From Echinococcus granulosus (Eukaryota > Platyhelminthes > Cestoda > Cyclophyllidea > Taeniidae): a stretch of 64,000 bases of DNA. The DNA lies in NCBI RefSeq assembly GCF_000524195.1, contig NW_020170556.1, positions 1-64,000 on the forward strand, written 5' to 3'. Of this stretch, positions 47,010 to 64,000 are shown one piece after another; the stretch's first letter is position 1, and the number at the start of each line of letters is the position of its first letter. The notes under the pieces are model-generated. The model was not told the origin of the DNA and ran no database searches. It saw nothing but the letters and a program-made list of their open reading frames with translations. The position numbers and the translations under genes are program-made.

Positions 47010-50000
47010 AGTTCCGCGTTTCACAATAAGTTGACCTTATTATTCCTTGATTTTGTGTGGGTGTTTACGAGAGGCCCTAGTGAGGGTGCAAAGCGACAGT
47101 TTTAGAATTTCTTTGAGGTCCATGTTACCATTTCCCATGTATACTATGAGCGCTCTTGTCGTCTGGCTACACCTCTTAAATAAATCATTCACAAATACTT
47201 ATTTTGTAAATCAAGTGAGGCATTTTAGTGAAAAAATATAGTTACACTTTTATTGGTTCCAGTGGAATGTCTGACTCGAAATATTTTACAAAGTCCGCTA
47301 TCCGAGCGCTACTAACTAATTATACGCTTTGTTTGACTGGGTACACGGTCGAACAATTCTTTTGACAAACAGTTTTATTGTTTTCATGATGAAAGTGGCA
47401 TAAATGAATGGGTTCGAACTCAAACTTATTTCCTTTACATATGTCATGATTATAAAAGAGCACAGCTTTCCCACTCGCCTTATTTCGTACTTATAATGGG
47501 ATGAGTTTGGCGAATTCTGCCTATCTCACACATGAGTCACAAATGCACCGAGGTCATCCTGCGCTTTAGTACACGCAAGATTTAAGGAAAGTAAAATCCT
47601 TACTGGTCGTATATCTTTCTACTAACTCGTCCGTCGTACGCACAAGACTATCCATTGTAACTTCAAAATATTTTTCCAAGGTTGATGTGGGAACTTTTCC
47701 GCAGTTACTTCTCCCAAATGTTATTTCAATGCTAAGAAAATTCTAGGAGCTGTCATTTGTATTCCTTTTAAATGTGCCAACTTCGTTGTGGTGCATGAGT
47801 CGACAAAAGATACGGCGGAGAGGTAGTGTCGAAATTGTTCTAACTGAAGTGAATAGGATAGCGCAGTGTGTTTTTCAAAATGCCTAATTGTTGCTAGCGT
47901 AAATGTTGCTTATTTTATGAGAAAATTACATTCTTTTGCTGAGTAATATCGGAAGTGGTCACGCCGTGCAGTGCCCAGGTTACTCGTCATCGGTATCCCA
48001 TCAAGCGTAGCGCATTTGCACAACTCATTGAGTCAGTCAGTCAAGTTGTAAGGGAGGCCGAGGCGAATTCAAAAAACTATCTTCAATGTTCGTCTAGCGC
48101 ATCTTGCAGGCGAAAGTATTTCCAAATTTCTCAAATTTTGCAAATTCCTAGGTGGATAAACTCGATAAATAAAATTTTCTGGATGAAGTTACCATAAATA
48201 GTATTGTAGTATCCAAGTGACAAGAAAGCGCAAGGGTTCTTCGTTTATCATGCGTTATTTTTGGAAACAACCTGGAATTTCTTTAGTATTTATAACACAA
48301 AATCCAGAGTTTTTAGACGCTCTAGTAATGGCTGAGTGGGTATATATTAGTAAAAATTAGGGTGGGAAAATTTGAAATCGTAGCCTTATCGAAATCTACA
48401 ATTCGGCAATTGTTAACGATTTGGAATGTCGTTACATTGCCAGTAAAAGATACTATCTTCAATTTATTTGAGGTAAATTAAAATATTTTTGAGTCGTTTG
48501 CCAATCAGTTGGGCTCGTTTTAGATTATATCTCCTTGTTTGACAGGCTGTTGGCATCTTATGATGGCTTAACGATATTTTTCCTCAAGGCGGATGCGGCA
48601 TAGCCATATTGTAAATAGATGGCATTTTCTGCAAACCAAGCAAAAATACATTTGACATTTCTCCTCATTTATTCAGACAATGAAAATTCCGATAACCACT
48701 GTCTGCCCGATGTCTAGTTTAGGTTTGGGATTTTGCGCTATTGTTTTCTCAACCGGCGGATAGTGCTACCACCATCCAAACTATGTGCCTACACTAACGC
48801 TCATAACTTAGCTTTGACGTCTTGACAATGGCTCGCTTGTGCTTGTTTTATTAGAAAAACCTCAAAAGTAGCCGACGACGAAATAGCAATACACAAATTC
48901 CACTGATTGTTTTATCATTTAGAGGTGAATTAATCTCATAATGGTGTAAAGTTGGAATTATGAATGGGTTTTATTTACATTTTGGTAATTGAAATAGTGT
49001 CTTGAAACCAAATTGCACTTGCCTGATCCCATTCGGCCACATTTGGCAGGGCTTCACTTCATTTTGGTGGGTAATACAAATCTGAGGCTTGACAGCTAAG
49101 TGAAGCCTCCCAGTTTTTTGATAAATATTCCGACGCAAAGTGTGTTTATGCTATTTCTCACGGTCCTTGTGTCCAACTTTTAAAATATTTTGACGAGAAA
49201 CTGCCGCGAGTCAGCACACATAAGAGCGCGGCCTGTTGACAGTTTTATTTCCGATAGTTCAACCTCAAGGTTAATTTATTTCTGTCACTCCGACCGCTCA
49301 TTCGTTTTTATTCACCTTGCCCTCAGGTCGCCCTCCCATTTGCACCAGTTTCAAGCGTCAAATCAGTAGAGTGGAACAAAGCAATTTAACCATCAATGCA
49401 GCTTTAACATTAAATTAATCTCGAAGTGACATTCCAGATCGCCTGTTTTGCTTCAGTGGTTAAGTAACAAACTTCTTTTATGGACCAGTTTTTTTTAAAT
49501 CCTAATTTCGCAAAACTTCTCTTAGAATAAATACTTCATGGATCCAAAAGTTTTTCCTTTAAAATGCCGACTTTGCATCTCTGACACAGTGAAAATTTCA
49601 AATCAAACTGCCTGAGATAACAACTTTGAAGTTTAATGGTGCAACTCATCCCAATGGTCTAGTGCAAAAATCCCATCGTGTAGCTCACTGAATGTTTAAA
49701 ACAATGGCTTATTTCAACGATTATGGTGCATATAGAAGTGGTGATCAAGAAAAAGCGAAGCTCCTCCACTCAAACCTTACGAACCTTATTTTGCCAGATA
49801 GCTATAATTAAACTATGAATAGAGCATGAAGAACATTGTTTGCGCTAAATTTTTAGGTAGACTGAAGCATTTCCTGTATAGCTCGTGATAGTAAAATACA
49901 TTCACTTAATCATTGCATTCTGGATGAATAGAAATATTATTTCTTTCACTAGGTTCCTGACTGAGTTTTATGCATTCAAATGGGGCGTAAGAGTATGCTG

Positions 50001-50435
50001 AAATGGGGTTGTGAGGAGTGGTTTTATCGAATTGTTGCCTTTAACGTCTGACTTGATGTCAAAAGTGTCTAATCGCGTTGATGCCCACTTGGGCCTGTCC
50101 TCACTCTGTGTGGCAAATGCAGGTCTTTTCCTCATTGTCTAGAGTAGGTTACAAATTGTGTGGAAATACTAAGTATGGCAATTTAGAGGTAGACACTTGA
50201 AGATGTGTCATCTTTCATAATTAAATGTACGAGTACGAGGCATCTCTGCCCATACCCTTAAATTTTCCCTTTAAAAAGGCACTAATCAGAGACGTATTCA
50301 GTGACTTTAGGCATAAATTCAGTTTCCTGAAACGAAATTCCAAGATTACAGAGATAATCAGGTCTTAGTTTTAGTTTAGACAAACATCCACTTTCTTGTA
50401 ACTAATGCGAATTTAAAATGGCTTTTAGAAGGAAG

Positions 50436-50625
50436 CTTTTAAAATGGGTCATTAGCAAAAATAGTAGCAGTTAAAAAGGCATCAAGTTTATTTTGGCACG
50501 GAAACGCCCGTGACCATGAGTGATGCATGGGTGTGTGACAAGACCAACTGAATATACCGAACTAAGAAATATGTATTTCCTGTGCCCCAGACTTACATTG
50601 GTTGACATTGCGTATAAGAATCCCT
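50436..50625 (+). repeat. Direct repeat C, copy 1
   Basis: Shares blocks with 51863-52045 in the same order: GTCATTAGCA(A/G)AAATAGT, AGTTTATTTTGGCACG, GGGTGTGACA and TACATTGG(T/C)TGAC. Both copies flank ELAV exon 1. The type of element is unknown. Confidence 0.72.
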
Positions 50626-51040
50626 TCCAACTGACTGAAATGTCAGTAGTTTACTACGATTTAAGGTAAGAGTTAGTGACATTTGTGGTACTTCCATATT
50701 CATGTTCGTCACATTCTTGTTTATCAAGAATAAACCTTTAGGAAATTCAATCAAAAAAGTCTTCCACAATTGCACCATTACCTTAACCAATTATTTTTTT
50801 CCAGATCTCCCACTTTCATGCCGTTTGTTACCATAACTGCAACTGGGACTAAGAGGAGTTACATGATTCAAACCCTCGATTTGATTTATACTTTTGGATA
50901 GAACCATTCCAACTACAAGTGTTCCAAACAGATCCTAACCAATAGAATAAGCGAACTGACCCCTTCGTTTTAATTGGGATATGCGTTAAATGAAGTTAAA
51001 TCTCGATGATGTCTCCTGTAGAACATGGAATAAGCCCTGA

Positions 51041-63363
<12,323 letters not shown>

Positions 63364-64000
63364 GTTTTCTTGGCAGAGCATAGGTTGTTTTCTTCGCCTT
63401 TTTGTTGGGTCTGCTTAAGGAAATAAATCAAAAATATTCGACTAAAACTTAAAAGAATTGCTCTGCAGTCGTATCTCAAATAAATGTCAATGTAGTAATT
63501 TAACGACAACATATGCTTACCGCCGCCTTTCATCTGATGAAGAGTGGTGATGAAAACCCGAAAATTATTTCTCACAACTCCATAGCTGGAGCTGGTGTAG
63601 GTCCTGTTGGATTGCGTAGGCGGAAGATGGAGTAGCTTTTTCAGAAGAACGACATAAATATAAGTATTAACATCGTCAAGTTTTCTGTCCCAGATTTTAT
63701 CTATTTTAATTCATTTGAAAGAGTTTTGGTTTTTTTCGGCTACCAAATTGTTCATCTTTTTCTCAGCCAAAGGATACTTTTAGTGTTTTCCTCACGGAGT
63801 TGTAAATTTCGTATTCTTACTGTTAAAGCTGTCTTTATAAGACCACCTATGCGTATTGTGTAGTATCTCGAAAATTTAATCATTTAAATGCGATTTTGGA
63901 GATCGTATGAGTGATATTTTTTTTATTCGGTACTTTATAAGAATCATTATACTCATAAGAAAGCAAAACTATATAAGTAGGGGAGAGCACCGCAGTCTCA
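63364..64000 (+). other. Sequence after ELAV exon 5
   Basis: Probably intron before the RRM3 exon(s). No RRM3 motif is present up to the window edge. Confidence 0.55.

Noticed and set aside
49070..49120. Small inverted repeat (GAGGCTT...AAGCCTC)
   Set aside because: Too short for a defined RNA gene or transposon end.

Overview
The window is eukaryotic: genes are split by many GT-AG introns, the DNA is AT-rich, and one 100-N scaffold gap is present. Three genes can be read, with exon sizes, intron sizes and a short LTR-like repeat family that suggest a parasitic flatworm, most likely a cestode (tapeworm), perhaps a taeniid. That placement is inference; no marker gene was compared.

Region 1 (about 33-30,860, minus strand) is the 5' part of a giant spectraplakin (MACF1/dystonin/Short stop family). 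By joining splice sites by eye I built 25 coding exons that stay in one frame for 9,678 nt (3,226 codons). In order they give an actin-binding CH1-CH2 pair, a plakin domain of spectrin repeats with an embedded SH3-like segment, a block of plakin repeats, and a long acidic, probably disordered region holding two related Gly/Ala-rich hydrophobic modules. The frame is still open at the left edge, so the remaining spectrin repeats, EF-hands and GAS2 domain expected of the family would lie outside the window.

Region 2 (about 30.87-34.27 kb) separates this gene from its divergent neighbour and carries two copies of the LTR-like repeat. Region 3 (34,274-41,576, plus strand) is a seven-exon BTB-BACK-Kelch gene (676 aa in my model), a likely CUL3 ubiquitin-ligase adaptor. 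Region 4 (41.6-51.06 kb) has no gene I can support, only one more repeat copy. Region 5 (51,065 to the right edge, plus strand) is an ELAV/Hu-type RNA-binding protein: a low-complexity N-terminus, RRM1, RRM2 and a poly-Ala/poly-Pro hinge; RRM3 is expected beyond the window. Two further repeat copies sit in its introns.

The genes have unrelated jobs (cytoskeletal cross-linking, ubiquitin-ligase targeting, neuronal RNA binding), and nothing suggests they act together. I see no CRISPR array, operon, tRNA or rRNA gene. The most interesting items are the paired hydrophobic modules inside the spectraplakin, an intragenic duplication that carries a piece of the CH2 exon, the five same-orientation LTR-like repeats, and possible in-frame cassette exons in the spectraplakin and ELAV genes.
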